From positions 1-64,000 of the forward strand of contig NZ_RAZF01000011.1 in the NCBI RefSeq assembly GCF_003612555.1: a DNA stretch of 64,000 nt, in the 5' to 3' direction. The notes below the pieces were generated by a model. The model saw only the letters and a program-made list of their open reading frames with translations. It was not told the DNA's origin and did not search any database. Below are positions 51,477 through 60,879 of this stretch, in pieces. The position numbers and the translations under genes are program-made. Source of the DNA: Acutalibacter sp. 1XD8-33. Its GTDB lineage: Bacteria; Bacillota; Clostridia; Oscillospirales; Acutalibacteraceae. Position 1 is the stretch's first letter, and every line of letters starts with the position of its first letter.

Positions 51477-52916
51477 ATGGCGCAACAGAAAAAGATGGTG
51501 GAGGACATCACCTCCATGGACGTGGATTTCGCCCAGTGGTACACAGACGTGGTGAAAAAGGCCGAGCTGGCGGACTATTCCAGCGTGAAGGGCTGCATTG
51601 TCTACGAGCCCTACGGCTATGCTATCTGGGAGAACATCCAGCGGGAAATGGATACCCGTTTTAAAAAGCTGGGGGTGCAGAACGTGGCGATGCCCATGCT
51701 CATCCCTGAGAGCCTGCTTCAAAAGGAGAAAGACCACATCGAGGGCTTTGCCCCTGAATGCGCGGTAGTCACCCAGGGAGGCGGCGAATCGCTGGCCGAA
51801 AAGCTCTATATCCGCCCCACCAGCGAGGTGCTCTTCTGCGAGCACTACCAGAAGGTAATCCACTCCTACCGGGACCTGCCCAAGCTCTACAACCAGTGGT
51901 GCTCCGTGGTGCGCTGGGAAAAGACCACCCGGCCCTTCCTGCGGGGCATGGAGTTCCTCTGGCAGGAGGGCCACACCATGCACGAGACTGCCGAAGAGGC
52001 CCAGGAATTCACCCTGAAGATGTTGCGGGTCTACGAGGAGGTCTACCGGGAGGCCCTGGCCATCCCCCCGGTGGTGGGCAGAAAGACCGAGAAGGAAAAG
52101 TTCGCCGGGGCCGAGGCCACCTACACCCTGGAGCCTATGATGCACAACGGCGTGGCCCTCCAGGGGGGCACCACCCACTATTTCGGGGACGGCTTCTCCA
52201 AGGCCTTCGGCATCACCTTCACCGGTCGGGACAACCAGCTCCACGCCCCCTTCCAGACCTCCTGGGGCATGAGCACCCGCTTGGTTGGCGCGGTAATCAT
52301 GGTCCACGGGGACGACAACGGCCTGGTGCTGCCCCCCCGGATCGCCCCCATCCAGGTGGTGATCGTGCCCATCGCCCAGCACAAGCCCGGCGTCTTGGAG
52401 AAGGCGGCGGAGCTGCGGGACCGCCTCGGCGAGAAATTCCGGGTGAAGCTGGACGACAGCGACAACTCCCCCGGCTGGAAGTTTGCCCAGTATGAGATGC
52501 AGGGCGTGCCTCTGCGCATCGAGATCGGGCCCAGGGACATCGAGCAGGGCCAGTGCATGTTCGTGCGCCGGGACACCGGGGAGAAGTTCCCCAGGGACCT
52601 GGACACCCTGGAGGAGAAGGTGGCCGCCTCCCTGGACATCATCCACGACAGCATGCTCCACAGGGCCCAGGAGAACTTTGACTCCAAGACCTTCACCGCC
52701 CACAACCACGAGGAGTTCCTAGACATCGCCGCGAACAAGCCCGGCTTCATCAAGGCTATGTGGTGCGGGGACAGCGCCTGTGAGGACAAGCTGAAGGAAG
52801 AAACCGGCGGCGTAAAATCCCGCTGCATCCCCTTTGAGGAGGAGCACATCTCCGATGTATGCGCCTGTTGCGGCAAGCCAGCCAAGCATATGCTCTATTG
52901 GGGCCGGCAGTATTAG
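51477..52916 (+). CDS. proS: Prolyl-tRNA synthetase, archaeal/eukaryal type
   Basis: The 479-residue class II synthetase charges tRNA-Pro. It is the short ProS type 3 form without the editing insertion: catalytic core with [12 protein letters not shown] and [21 protein letters not shown] (about residues 105-165), an anticodon-binding domain, and the C-terminal zinc domain with four cysteines (CGDSACEDK ... CACCGK) ending in a Tyr. Bacterial-type ProS is longer (about 570). GAGAGGACGG precedes the ATG. A palindromic element begins at the stop codon. Confidence 0.95.
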   Translation: MAQQKKMVEDITSMDVDFAQWYTDVVKKAELADYSSVKGCIVYEPYGYAIWENIQREMDTRFKKLGVQNVAMPMLIPESLLQKEKDHIEGFAPECAVVTQGGGESLAEKLYIRPTSEVLFCEHYQKVIHSYRDLPKLYNQWCSVVRWEKTTRPFLRGMEFLWQEGHTMHETAEEAQEFTLKMLRVYEEVYREALAIPPVVGRKTEKEKFAGAEATYTLEPMMHNGVALQGGTTHYFGDGFSKAFGITFTGRDNQLHAPFQTSWGMSTRLVGAVIMVHGDDNGLVLPPRIAPIQVVIVPIAQHKPGVLEKAAELRDRLGEKFRVKLDDSDNSPGWKFAQYEMQGVPLRIEIGPRDIEQGQCMFVRRDTGEKFPRDLDTLEEKVAASLDIIHDSMLHRAQENFDSKTFTAHNHEEFLDIAANKPGFIKAMWCGDSACEDKLKEETGGVKSRCIPFEEEHISDVCACCGKPAKHMLYWGRQY

Positions 52917-53076
52917 AACTTATCCCGAAATTATCCGCGCGCAGCTTGCCAGTGGATTTTCCCCCATAACCAGCCAATTTCGCTTGCCAATCGCGGGATT
53001 GACGGCGCTCAATCCACACGGCTCTGACGAAAAATCTCCTTGGCAATCTGCACGCGCCTAATTTGGGGATAAGCTC
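52917..53076. mobile_element. MITE-like element with long terminal inverted repeats
   Basis: The 160 bp element has about 45 bp imperfect inverted ends: AACTTATCCCGAAATTATCC with CGCGCGCAGCTTGCC on the left, and GGCAATCTGCACGCGCC with TAATTTGGGGATAAGCT on the right. The centre is GC-rich, without an ORF. It starts directly at the proS stop codon. The pattern matches non-autonomous elements that depend on a transposase elsewhere. It is unrelated to the other repeat families here. Confidence 0.7.
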
Positions 53077-53184
53077 TTGATCTTGATTTATGTAAACTAA
53101 CGGAGCGCACTCCAGCGGGCCAAGCTAATTTCCCAATATTTCAAAGAGCAAAGAAATTATTTCTATAAAAATCACAAAGAAGGC

Positions 53185-53213
53185 TTTACTTTTTCTTCCA
53201 ATTGCTGTACAAT
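53185..53213 (+). promoter_or_regulatory. Promoter of the Gfo/Idh/MocA gene
   Basis: TTTACT (53185-53190) and TACAAT (53208-53213) with a 17-base spacer; the leader is about 95 bases long. Confidence 0.6.
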
Positions 53214-53312
53214 AGACTTGTAATCTGTATGGCTCCGGATGAGAGCGGCGGAGAGGGCTTCTGAAAGCCTTTCCCCCTCCGGGAGGCATAGAATATTAGG
53301 AGGATGATTCCC

Positions 53313-54431
53313 ATGGCTAAGTTAAAAATTGGCTTTATCGGCTGCGGCGGCATCGCCAACCAGAAGCATCTGCCCGGCATGGCCCAGCAGACTGAGTATG
53401 TAGATCTGTGCGCTTTCTGCGACCTGATCCCCGAGCGTGCCGAGAAAGCCGCGAAAGAGTACGGCACCCCCGACGCAAAGGTATATACCGACTATCACGA
53501 GCTGCTGGCCGATCCCACCATCGACGCGGTTCACGTGCTGACTCCCAACATCGCCCACTGTGAGATCACTGTGGCCGCTCTGGAAGCCGGCAAGCATGTT
53601 CTCTGCGAGAAGCCCATGGCCGCCACCCCCGAGGACGCCCAGAAGATGCTGGAGGCCCGGGACCGCACCGGCAAGATGCTGACCATCGGCTATCAGTACC
53701 GTCATTTCCATGAGAACACCGTGGCCCGCAAGGTGGTTGCCGACGGCTGGCTGGGCGACATTTATTACGCCGAGGCCACCTATCTGCGTCGCCGTGGCGT
53801 GCCCACCTGGGGCGTGTTCACCGACAAGTCCAAGCAGGGCGGCGGACCCCTGATCGACATCGGCACCCATGCCCTGGACAACGCGCTGTTCATGATGAAC
53901 AACTACGATGTAGACTATGTGGTAGGCACCTCCTTCGAGAAGCTGGGCCGGCTGCTGGACCCCGAGCATCAGGGCCAGAACAACTGGCGCGGCGAGCCCG
54001 ACAACTGGAACAACGAGACCTATGACGTAGAGGATTCCGCCGTGGGCCACATCAAGATGAAGAATGGCGCCGTGATCAACCTGCGCGCTTCCTGGGCTCT
54101 CAACATGGCGGAAAAAGCCGGCTGCGACAACTCCGCTCATGTTCTGCTCTGCGGCACCAAGGGCGGTCTGGACACTCTGGAAGGCCGTGTGCGCCTGAAC
54201 CATGTTATTGCCAATCAGCAGACCATCTCCTGGGTTGGCGATAAGGTGATGGGCTTTATCCCCGGCTTTAGCCAGGGTCCCGCCCCCCTTTCCAAGGAGC
54301 ATGACATCTGGGTGAAGGCTCTGCGCGGCGAGGGTGAGCTGTTCGTCACCGCCGACCAGGCTTTCGTAGTCACCAAGATTCTGGACGCCATCTATCAGTC
54401 CTCCAAGACCGGCCAGGCTATCAAGTTTTAA
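53313..54431 (+). CDS. Gfo/Idh/MocA-family sugar oxidoreductase
   Basis: The 372-residue NAD(P)-dependent enzyme oxidises or reduces a sugar or inositol. The N-terminal Rossmann domain has IGFIGCGGIANQKHLPGM, and the catalytic Lys lies in CEKPMAAT (about residues 95-102). The C-terminal domain has DIGTHALDNALFMM with the usual catalytic Asp/His. AGGAGGATGATTCCC places the start at 53313, not nine bases earlier. It is followed 21 bases later by a TIM-barrel isomerase; such pairs serve inositol- or sugar-catabolic pathways. Substrate unknown. Confidence 0.88.
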   Translation: MAKLKIGFIGCGGIANQKHLPGMAQQTEYVDLCAFCDLIPERAEKAAKEYGTPDAKVYTDYHELLADPTIDAVHVLTPNIAHCEITVAALEAGKHVLCEKPMAATPEDAQKMLEARDRTGKMLTIGYQYRHFHENTVARKVVADGWLGDIYYAEATYLRRRGVPTWGVFTDKSKQGGGPLIDIGTHALDNALFMMNNYDVDYVVGTSFEKLGRLLDPEHQGQNNWRGEPDNWNNETYDVEDSAVGHIKMKNGAVINLRASWALNMAEKAGCDNSAHVLLCGTKGGLDTLEGRVRLNHVIANQQTISWVGDKVMGFIPGFSQGPAPLSKEHDIWVKALRGEGELFVTADQAFVVTKILDAIYQSSKTGQAIKF

Positions 54432-54452
54432 GCCGACTTCGAGGTAGAGAGA

Positions 54453-55304
54453 ATGGAAAATATCAATCTGCAAATGTACTCTTTTGGCCACGACTGCCCC
54501 CTTTCCGCTGTAGAAAAGATCAAGGCTGCGGGCGAGATGGGTTACGCAGGCGTAGAATTTGCCCAGGAGTATGACGGCGTACCTGTGGAGGACATCAAGA
54601 AGGCTCTGGCGGACGCCGGGGTCAAGGCTGTTTCTGCTCATGTCCCCTTTGAGAAAATGGGGGAGCACCTGCCCTATCTAGCGGAGCTTGGCGTAAAATA
54701 TGTCGCCTGCCCCATGACCTCTTTTTGCGACGCGGAAGAGGCCAAGGAAGTGGCGGAAGAGCTAAACAAGTGGGGCCGGGAAGCCAAGAAATACGGCATT
54801 ACGATTGGCTATCATAACCACACCCAGGAGTTCAACAAGGATCAGGACAAGTACCTATTCGACTGGGTAATGGAGAATACCGACCCGGAAACCGTCGCTT
54901 TTGAGATCGACTGCGGCTGGGCTTCTGCGGCTGGGATCAACCCGGTGGAGTATATCAACCAGCACGCCGGCCGCATTGCCGCCATCCACATCAAAGAAAA
55001 TGGCGCGGTGATCGGCCCGGACAAGGCTTCCTCCCGGAAAAATCCTCCGGAGTGGCCCAAGTTTGAGCTGGATGAGAACGGCAAGCCCATCTTCCCCCCT
55101 GAATTCCTAAAGATGATGGAAGAGCGGGACAAGCTGAACGTGCCTACCGGAAGCGGTATTGTAGACTGGAAGGCTGTTAAGGCGGCTGCGGATGCCCAGC
55201 GCGATGGCGTGATTTATGTTGTCGAGCGCGAAGCTAATTACGGCGGCAAAGCCCGTATGGACTGCCTGAAAGAGGATATCGCCTGGCTAAAAGCCAACCT
55301 GTAA
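54453..55304 (+). CDS. Sugar phosphate isomerase/epimerase (AP endonuclease 2 fold)
   Basis: The 283-residue TIM-barrel protein belongs to the xylose isomerase-like family. Metal-binding residues are visible in YHNHTQEF (about 117-124), FEIDCGWASAAG (about 150-161), IAAIHIKE and a final VVEREANYG. It has no signal peptide. AGAGAGAATGG-type sequence precedes the ATG. Pairing with the oxidoreductase suggests joint catabolism of a sugar or inositol derivative through keto intermediates. A terminator follows. Confidence 0.87.
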   Translation: MENINLQMYSFGHDCPLSAVEKIKAAGEMGYAGVEFAQEYDGVPVEDIKKALADAGVKAVSAHVPFEKMGEHLPYLAELGVKYVACPMTSFCDAEEAKEVAEELNKWGREAKKYGITIGYHNHTQEFNKDQDKYLFDWVMENTDPETVAFEIDCGWASAAGINPVEYINQHAGRIAAIHIKENGAVIGPDKASSRKNPPEWPKFELDENGKPIFPPEFLKMMEERDKLNVPTGSGIVDWKAVKAAADAQRDGVIYVVEREANYGGKARMDCLKEDIAWLKANL

Positions 55305-55320
55305 ATTTTTCGTGAACAAA

Positions 55321-55351
55321 TGGCTCTCTGCCTTGGCAGGGGGCCTTTTTG
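55321..55351 (+). terminator. Terminator after the isomerase gene
   Basis: GGCTCTCTGCC-TT-GGCAGGGGGCC is followed by TTTTTGTT. Confidence 0.85.
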
Positions 55352-55489
55352 TTATTGATTTCGGGTCTGTAATCCTATGATATTTCTTGTTAAGAATTAT
55401 AATTTCCGCCTGACTGTGTATACTTTAGGGGTAGAGGGCGTGAAAATGTCGTCTTGCCCGCATTTTTTTGGGGACGCACCCAGCTAACC

Positions 55490-56070
55490 AGGGAAAAAGT
55501 TTTGCAGACTTCGCTCTGCGAAGTCTTAGCTTTCTTCAAAAGCTCGTGGGAGTTTGAGGGGTGAGCGTTCTGCCGGATACTTGGCAAAGCCAAGTATTGC
55601 AGACAATGCTGCAAACCGACCAAAGCGGGGAAGCTCCCCAGTGGGGAGCGTTCTGACCCGACCGAGTCGGCAGACGAGACCAGCTAAGACTCAGAGCCTC
55701 CAAGGTCTTATCTCTTGACCTCAACACCTGAGAAGCGCATTTTGGGTGTGTGAATAATAAGTTAACACTCGCTCTGCTCGGTTAACTATCCGAGTTTTGC
55801 AAAGCAAAACTCTTGCAAGAGGCCCCTTTTTGCAAGAGAAAAAGGGGCCTGGAAACCGGAACCCGCCAGCTTTGTACTGTGTGTTGTTTTTATATGGGCG
55901 CGTGAGTGCGCGCACTGGCTGATTGCGGAGCACAGGGCCAGGCGGGCCTTTCGGCTGATTCCATGCGCACAGAGCTGGCTGAGAGCACATCTAGGGAAAC
56001 CCCCGGCGAGGGGTTCCCTCTGAAAGTCTCCACCGGAGACTTTCATTCACCCTTCCTGCGCAGTTTCCCA
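55490..56070. repeat. Mosaic palindromic repeat cluster
   Basis: AGACTTCGCTCTGCGAAGTC hairpin, ACTTGGCAAAGCCAAGT module, GGGGAAGCTCCCCAGTGGGG arms with the GACCGAGTCGGC block, the ACACCTGAGAAGCGCATTTT block, GTTAACACTCGCTCTGCTCG, GAGTTTTGCAAAGCAAAACTC, an AGAGGCCCCTTTTTG / AAAAAGGGGCCT palindrome, the ATATGGGCGCGTGAGTGCGC block (55,888-55,950), GGGAAACCCCCGGCGAGG and GAAAGTCTCCACCGGAGACTTTC hairpins. No gene. Confidence 0.75.
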
Positions 56071-56165
56071 GCCGTTTTGCGTGCCCAGCCCTGTGCTCCT
56101 CACCCTGCTTTCACGCCATCTTTGCCCTCTCCATAAAATAATCAAAAAGCAAAAGGAGGCCCTCC

Positions 56166-57758
56166 ATGCGCCGCGTCTTATCCCTGCTTCTCTGTTTCTC
56201 TCTGCTGGCCACTTTTCCCGCCTGCGGCGATGGATATCAGTCCGGCATGGAATTCACCTATGCCCTGCCCCAAAACGTAGACTCTCTGGACCCTCAAACC
56301 GCCGCCCGGCAATCCTCGTATCTGGTAATCGGCTCTATCTTTGAAGGTCTGTGCAAAATAGATTCTGACGGGGATATCATCCCCGGCGTTGCCCGAAAGT
56401 GGGAGGCCTCTGATAATAATACCCGTTTCACCTTTCATCTTTATCCCAATGCAAAATGGAGCAACGGCACCCCCGTTACGGCTAACGATTTTCTGTTCGC
56501 CATCCGGAGAGCGCTGCGCCCGGAAACCGCCACCCCCTCTGTAGACGATCTTTTCATCATCCAGGGCGCCAGGGCGGTCTATAATGGAGAAGCCAGCGAG
56601 GACTTTCTGGGGGTCTGGGCAGAGAATGAGCATACCCTCATTGTGCAGCTGGAGCGGAGCTATGCGGATTTCCCCGCTCTCACCGCCGGCGCCCACTATA
56701 TGCCCTGCAATCAGGAATACTTCGAAAGCTGTGCCGGACACTACGGCCTATCCTCTGAATACTTGATTACCAACGGTCCCTTCACCTTTTCCAGCATCTA
56801 TGCCTGGAATACTACCTATGGCAGCCGAAAAGTTGAGCTTACCCCCTCTGAGAATTACCATCGGGCAAAGGACGTGGCCCCTGCAAAGCTGACATATCTG
56901 ATCGACTACGAGGAAGCCGTTGTCCAGGATCCCGTTTCCGCCCTGGTTTCTGGCGCCATTGATAACGCCAGCTTGATGGAAACCGCTGCCGAAGAAGCCG
57001 CCAATCGGGGCTGCGGTATTCAGGTGCTGGACGACTCTGTAACCGGTCTGCTGCTCAATCCGGAGTCTGGAATTTTAAAACATCTGGAAGCCCGGGAAAT
57101 CTTTATCAAAACCATTGACCGGCAGGCTCTCTTAGACCGGCGCATGGACAAAAACAGCAGCGAAGCTATGGGGATTATGGCAAGCTGTGTGCGCTGGGGG
57201 GGAGAACCCTATTATGCCGATGGCGCGGTCATGTTCTCCACCCAGGACGACAGTATTCTGGAAGAACGGCTCCCCGCCCTCTTAGAAACCCTGGAGCTGG
57301 AGCGCCTCCCCAGCATCACCGTAATCTGTCCCAACGACGAGGAATCTATCAATATCGCCAACGGCCTGTTGCTTTCCTGGAACTCAAAATTCAGCACCGC
57401 CTATAATATTCAGCCCTTGGAGGACGCGGAGTTCCAAGAAAAAATTGCCTCTGGGGAATATGAAGCGGCACTGTATACCCTGCGGGCCGGAGGCACCACT
57501 CCTTATCAGGTGCTGAAGGCCTTTGAAAGCACTTCCAGTCCCACCCTGCTGAAAAGCCCGGATTATGACAGCCAGCTCCACGCTCTGAGCTTCGAGCTTT
57601 CCTCTTACCGAAGCCTGGAATCCTACCTACAGGCCCAGCACCTGTTCTACCCACTGTTCAGCGACAAATCCTACTATGTCAGCAGCCCCAACAGCCAGGG
57701 AATCTCCGCTTCGCCTGACTTAACCATCGACTTTTCCAGGGCAAAGAAAAAGTCGTAG
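56166..57758 (+). CDS. Peptide ABC transporter substrate-binding lipoprotein (family 5)
   Basis: The 530-residue protein is an OppA/DppA-type solute-binding lipoprotein that delivers oligopeptides or similar ligands to an ABC importer. The signal peptide (MRRVLSLLLCFSLLATFPAC) puts the lipid-modified Cys at residue 20. The family signature is seen in VDSLDPQTA, FEGLCKIDSDGDIIPGVARKWE and YPNAKWSNGTPVTANDFLFA. AAAGGAGG lies upstream of the ATG. No permease or ATPase genes lie nearby, so it is an orphan receptor that must use a transporter encoded elsewhere, or a sensor of peptides. Ligand unknown. Confidence 0.9.
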   Translation: MRRVLSLLLCFSLLATFPACGDGYQSGMEFTYALPQNVDSLDPQTAARQSSYLVIGSIFEGLCKIDSDGDIIPGVARKWEASDNNTRFTFHLYPNAKWSNGTPVTANDFLFAIRRALRPETATPSVDDLFIIQGARAVYNGEASEDFLGVWAENEHTLIVQLERSYADFPALTAGAHYMPCNQEYFESCAGHYGLSSEYLITNGPFTFSSIYAWNTTYGSRKVELTPSENYHRAKDVAPAKLTYLIDYEEAVVQDPVSALVSGAIDNASLMETAAEEAANRGCGIQVLDDSVTGLLLNPESGILKHLEAREIFIKTIDRQALLDRRMDKNSSEAMGIMASCVRWGGEPYYADGAVMFSTQDDSILEERLPALLETLELERLPSITVICPNDEESINIANGLLLSWNSKFSTAYNIQPLEDAEFQEKIASGEYEAALYTLRAGGTTPYQVLKAFESTSSPTLLKSPDYDSQLHALSFELSSYRSLESYLQAQHLFYPLFSDKSYYVSSPNSQGISASPDLTIDFSRAKKKS

Positions 57759-57908
57759 CGCCCAGGCCGCCGTGGCCTCCCCGCTTGGTTAAAAGAAGTG
57801 TTTTCTTGACAGTATTATAGGAAATAGAAGCGGTACATGAATGAACCTTTTCATGCACCACTTCTGCTTTTTTGCAGCCCCTTTGTCCTTGCTGAACTGC
57901 CGGCGGAT

Positions 57909-58023
57909 TATAGTAAACGCAGTTCAAAAGAGGTATCCCTCTTTTGAACCAGGCGGCGCAACAACTGCTGTGCCGCCCAGCTTGAAAATCGGTATATACC
58001 GATTTTCAAGTGCGTTTACTATA
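57909..58023. repeat. Cloverleaf-like palindromic element, copy D (best preserved)
   Basis: The 115 bp element has near-perfect termini TATAGTAAACGCA / TGCGTTTACTATA. Inside are three consecutive hairpins: GTTCAAAAGAGG-TATC-CCTCTTTTGAAC, GGCGGC...GCCGCC, and CTTGAAAATCGGTA-TACCGATTTTCAAG. Together with the paired ends they fold on paper into a cloverleaf with a four-way junction. It lies between two converging genes and does not touch their coding parts. Confidence 0.85.
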
Positions 58024-58087
58024 GGCCCCCTGTCCTTACGAGCTGTTTGGCGGCCGGCAATGTCCAGCGGTCGGACCAGCTCTTTTC

Positions 58088-58603
58088 CTACGCCGAAAGG
58101 GCTCTTTTATGCTTTATCAACGTATATTCATACCCATCACGGGGCCGGGTGTGCCTCTCAATAGCGTACTGTCGGAACCCGGCCTTGGCCGCCAGCGCCC
58201 GGGAAGCGGCGTTCTCCTCCCAAGCCGAGTAGACAAACTCCCTGGCCCCCAGCTTCCAGGCATGGCCCAAAAGGCAGTTCAGCACCTGGGTTCCATATCC
58301 CCTGCCCCAGAAATCCGGCCCCAGACAGATCCCGGTCTCCTCCCAGGTATCCCCTTCTAGCCGGGCAATTCCCCCGAAGCCCATAGCCTCACCGGTGGAC
58401 TTTTGGAATATGGTATAGGCTGTCTCCCGTTCCGCCTGGAACGCAATGGTCCGGCGCATCCGCTCTTGGGCCTCCTCAGCGCTGGGGCTGGGCTCCAGCA
58501 TCATATAGCGGAAGCTCTCCGGGCGGCTCCACACGTTGCAGTACATGGGCTCCCAGTCCTCAAATTTCGCTTTTCTCAAAATCAAATCCTTTGTCTCCAG
58601 CAT
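58088..58603 (-). CDS. RimJ/RimL-type GNAT acetyltransferase
   Basis: The 171-residue protein is an N-acetyltransferase of the RimJ/RimL group: LILRKAKFEDWEPMY near the start, ICLGPDFWGRGYGTQVLN for acetyl-CoA binding, and AWEENAASRALAAKAGFR. The acceptor may be a ribosomal protein or small amine; it cannot be decided. The ATG at 58603 lies behind AGGAGGTCAAC; the 70-residue longer reading goes through repeat sequence and is rejected. It stands alone, upstream of nothing on this strand but a cloverleaf element. Confidence 0.85.
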   Translation of the reverse strand: MLETKDLILRKAKFEDWEPMYCNVWSRPESFRYMMLEPSPSAEEAQERMRRTIAFQAERETAYTIFQKSTGEAMGFGGIARLEGDTWEETGICLGPDFWGRGYGTQVLNCLLGHAWKLGAREFVYSAWEENAASRALAAKAGFRQYAIERHTRPRDGYEYTLIKHKRALSA

Positions 58604-58639
58604 CGTTGACCTCCTGTCAAAAATGGATGGTTTGGGATG

Positions 58640-59335
58640 ATATTGTGGCTGCCGGCGGCTGGGGGCTCTGAGTCTCACCTGCCGGTTCGGTCGGCGACGG
58701 GAAATCGCCACTGGCGATTGTCGCCCCCCGTCCCCCGCCACTTTTGAAAAAGTGGACAAAACTTTTACCCTGGACAGCATTGACCGGTCCAGCTGTAAAC
58801 TTGGCAACGCCAAGTTTTGCAGACAACGCCACGAACCGACCGAGTCGGCAGACGAGACCAGGCGAGACTCGCGCAGCCCTCAAGGTCTTGCCCTTGACCT
58901 TAAACTCCTCAGAAGCGCAATTTTGAAGGTGAATTGACGCGCAGCGTCAAGAGGAAACGGAGAGTTCATCTCGCCCTGCGAGATGAATCTCTTTTGCAAC
59001 TGAGAAAAAGTTTCCTAGTCTCGGAGTAAACCAGCGGAGAACGTTCGCACCCAGCCCGGCGAGTTTTGCTTTGCAAAACTCATGACGCCTGACGAAGCTC
59101 AGCTATATCATCGCTCCATTCTTCGCGTCAGGCACCCCGCTCGGGTTCGTCCGAAGAACGAACCGCCGGGAGAAACGGGCAGAGCCCGTTTCTCCCGCAG
59201 CCATTTTGCGGCTCGCCGCAAAATGCGAACGGGGCGGACGCGGGAAAGACTAGCTGAGCGCACGAGCGTACCAGCCGGGAGCGCTCCTTGCCAGCTGGAA
59301 TCTGGATGCGCCACCGCTCCATGCGAGCCCCTTAA
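58640..59335. repeat. Mosaic palindromic repeat cluster
   Basis: GGGAAATCGCCACTGGCGATT module, CACTTTTGAAAAAGTG with the ACAAAACTTTTACCCTGG block, ACTTGGCAACGCCAAGT with the CGAACCGACCGAGTCGGC block, AACTCCTCAGAAGCGC, GAGTTCATCTCGC / GCGAGATGAATC, GAGTTTTGCTTTGCAAAACTC, and the 100 bp CCCCGCTCGGGTTCG / AATGCGAACGGGG block (59,140-59,240), then a GAGCGTACCAGCCGGGAGCG block. No gene. Confidence 0.75.
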
Positions 59336-59392
59336 TAAACACTTAAAAAAGATATAAAGCACACTTTATGGGGAAATGCGGAGTGTTTCCCC

Positions 59393-60172
59393 TCAGGAGC
59401 CTGTGGATTTATACATGTGGACGCCGATCCGCCAGACGATCCAGCAGGGCACGGCGAAGAGGCAGGCCACCAGAGGCAGAAAGATGAACACCGGGTTGTC
59501 CGACCGGCCCAGAACATAGAGCAGCGGGTAGTACTGCACCAGGGCGTAGGGCACACCGAAGGTGCAGAAGAGCAGCATCTCCCGGCCATAGATGGACAGG
59601 GGGTACTTGCCGTGCTCGATGGCCCCATAGGTGAACACGTTCATGAATTCCAGCCCCTGGAGGGTGAAAAAGGCAATAGAGCCGTCCAGGAGGAACAGGG
59701 CCGAGAACAGGACCACGCCCCCCGCTATCATCAGGACCACGGTGAGCACCCGGAGGGGGGTCCAGTCCACCCGGCAGCTCATGATGCCGTAGACCAGCAT
59801 GACCACCCCCTGGAGCAGCATCCCCAGGCGCACGAAGTCGATGCGCTGGGCCAGCACCTGGAAGATCTCTCCCCGGGGGCGGCAGAGGATGCGGTCGAAC
59901 TGGCCGTTGGAGATGAGGCTGTCCATCACCTTGAAGCCCGAGGCGAAGAGCTGGGCCAGGGAAAAGCCCATGAGCATGACGCCGTAGCAGAGCAGCACCT
60001 GCTCGTAGCTGAAATCCGCCACTCGGTGGAACCGCTGGAACATGAAGGAGATGCCTAGGAACACGGAGAAGGACGTGAGAAACTGGGCGATGAGCGTGGT
60101 GAAAAACGAGCCCTTGAACTGCATGGCGGACTTGAGATGGATGGCAAAATATTTGCCGTATAGCTTCAGCAT
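59393..60172 (-). CDS. Orphan ABC-2 family transporter permease
   Basis: The 259-residue membrane protein has six hydrophobic segments and resembles ABC-2 permeases of the DUF990-like group (FTTLIAQFLTSFSVFLGISF, ISNGQFDRILCRPRGEIFQV). These normally occur in triads of one ATPase and two permeases. Here it stands alone between repeat tracts on both sides, so it is either a leftover of a deleted operon or works with genes outside the window. AGAAGG lies before the ATG. The C-terminus ends shortly after the last helix, as expected. Substrate unknown. Confidence 0.78.
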   Translation of the reverse strand: MLKLYGKYFAIHLKSAMQFKGSFFTTLIAQFLTSFSVFLGISFMFQRFHRVADFSYEQVLLCYGVMLMGFSLAQLFASGFKVMDSLISNGQFDRILCRPRGEIFQVLAQRIDFVRLGMLLQGVVMLVYGIMSCRVDWTPLRVLTVVLMIAGGVVLFSALFLLDGSIAFFTLQGLEFMNVFTYGAIEHGKYPLSIYGREMLLFCTFGVPYALVQYYPLLYVLGRSDNPVFIFLPLVACLFAVPCWIVWRIGVHMYKSTGS

Positions 60173-60194
60173 GGCGGACCTTCTTTCTATGTAA

Positions 60195-60879
60195 TGTTTT
60201 TATGGGGGCCTGCTGGGCGCAATGGCTCGTCCAGATTCCAGCACACCGCGCCTAGTATGTGCGAGGCGGAAGCTGGATTTCGCGGTGTGTCATGAGTTTT
60301 GCTATGCAAAACTCTGCCAAGTCTGGTACGCCCGTGCGCTCAGATGGCGGGTTCCGATTTCCAGGAGACGCTTTTTTTCAGTTGTAAAAGAGTTTCATCT
60401 TGTTCCACAAGATGAACTCTCCGCGTCCCCTCTTAAGAGTTTTGCTTTGCAAAACTCGGATAGTTAACCGAGCGCAGCGAGTGTTAACCTATTATTCACC
60501 ACCCTGGCAAAAATATGCTTCTCAGGTGTTTAAGGTCAAGGGCAAGACCGTGGAGGCTCTGAGTCTCAGCTGCCGCTTCGGTCGGCGACGGGAAATCGCC
60601 ACTGGCGATTGTCGCCCTCCAAACCACCGCGAGCTTTTGAAGAAAGCTAAGACTTCGCAGAGCGAAGTCTGCAAAACTTTTACGTTGGTTAGCTGAGTGC
60701 GCTTGCACCCAGCTTGGTAGAGTTTTGCGTAGCAAAACTCATGACACATGACGAAACTCAGCTGGCTCATTTCTCCATTCTTGGCGTCATGTGCGACGAA
60801 CACAGTGAGGAGTGGGTAAAAGTTTCGTCAACCTTTTCAAAGGTTGCAGGGTGTGGGACAGCGTCCCACGACCTTGACC
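60195..60879. repeat. Mosaic palindromic repeat cluster
   Basis: It contains TTTTTATGGGGGCC block, GAGTTTTGCTATGCAAAACTC, GAGTTTCATCTTGTTCCACAAG, GAGTTTTGCTTTGCAAAACTC, and then a roughly 390 bp run (60,430-60,820) that matches 22,940-23,215 in its first two thirds and 20,310-20,520 in its last third. It therefore joins two other composites end to end. It ends with CAACCTTTTCAAAGGTTG and GTGGGACAGCGTCCCAC hairpins before the mannosidase stop codon. No gene. Confidence 0.75.
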
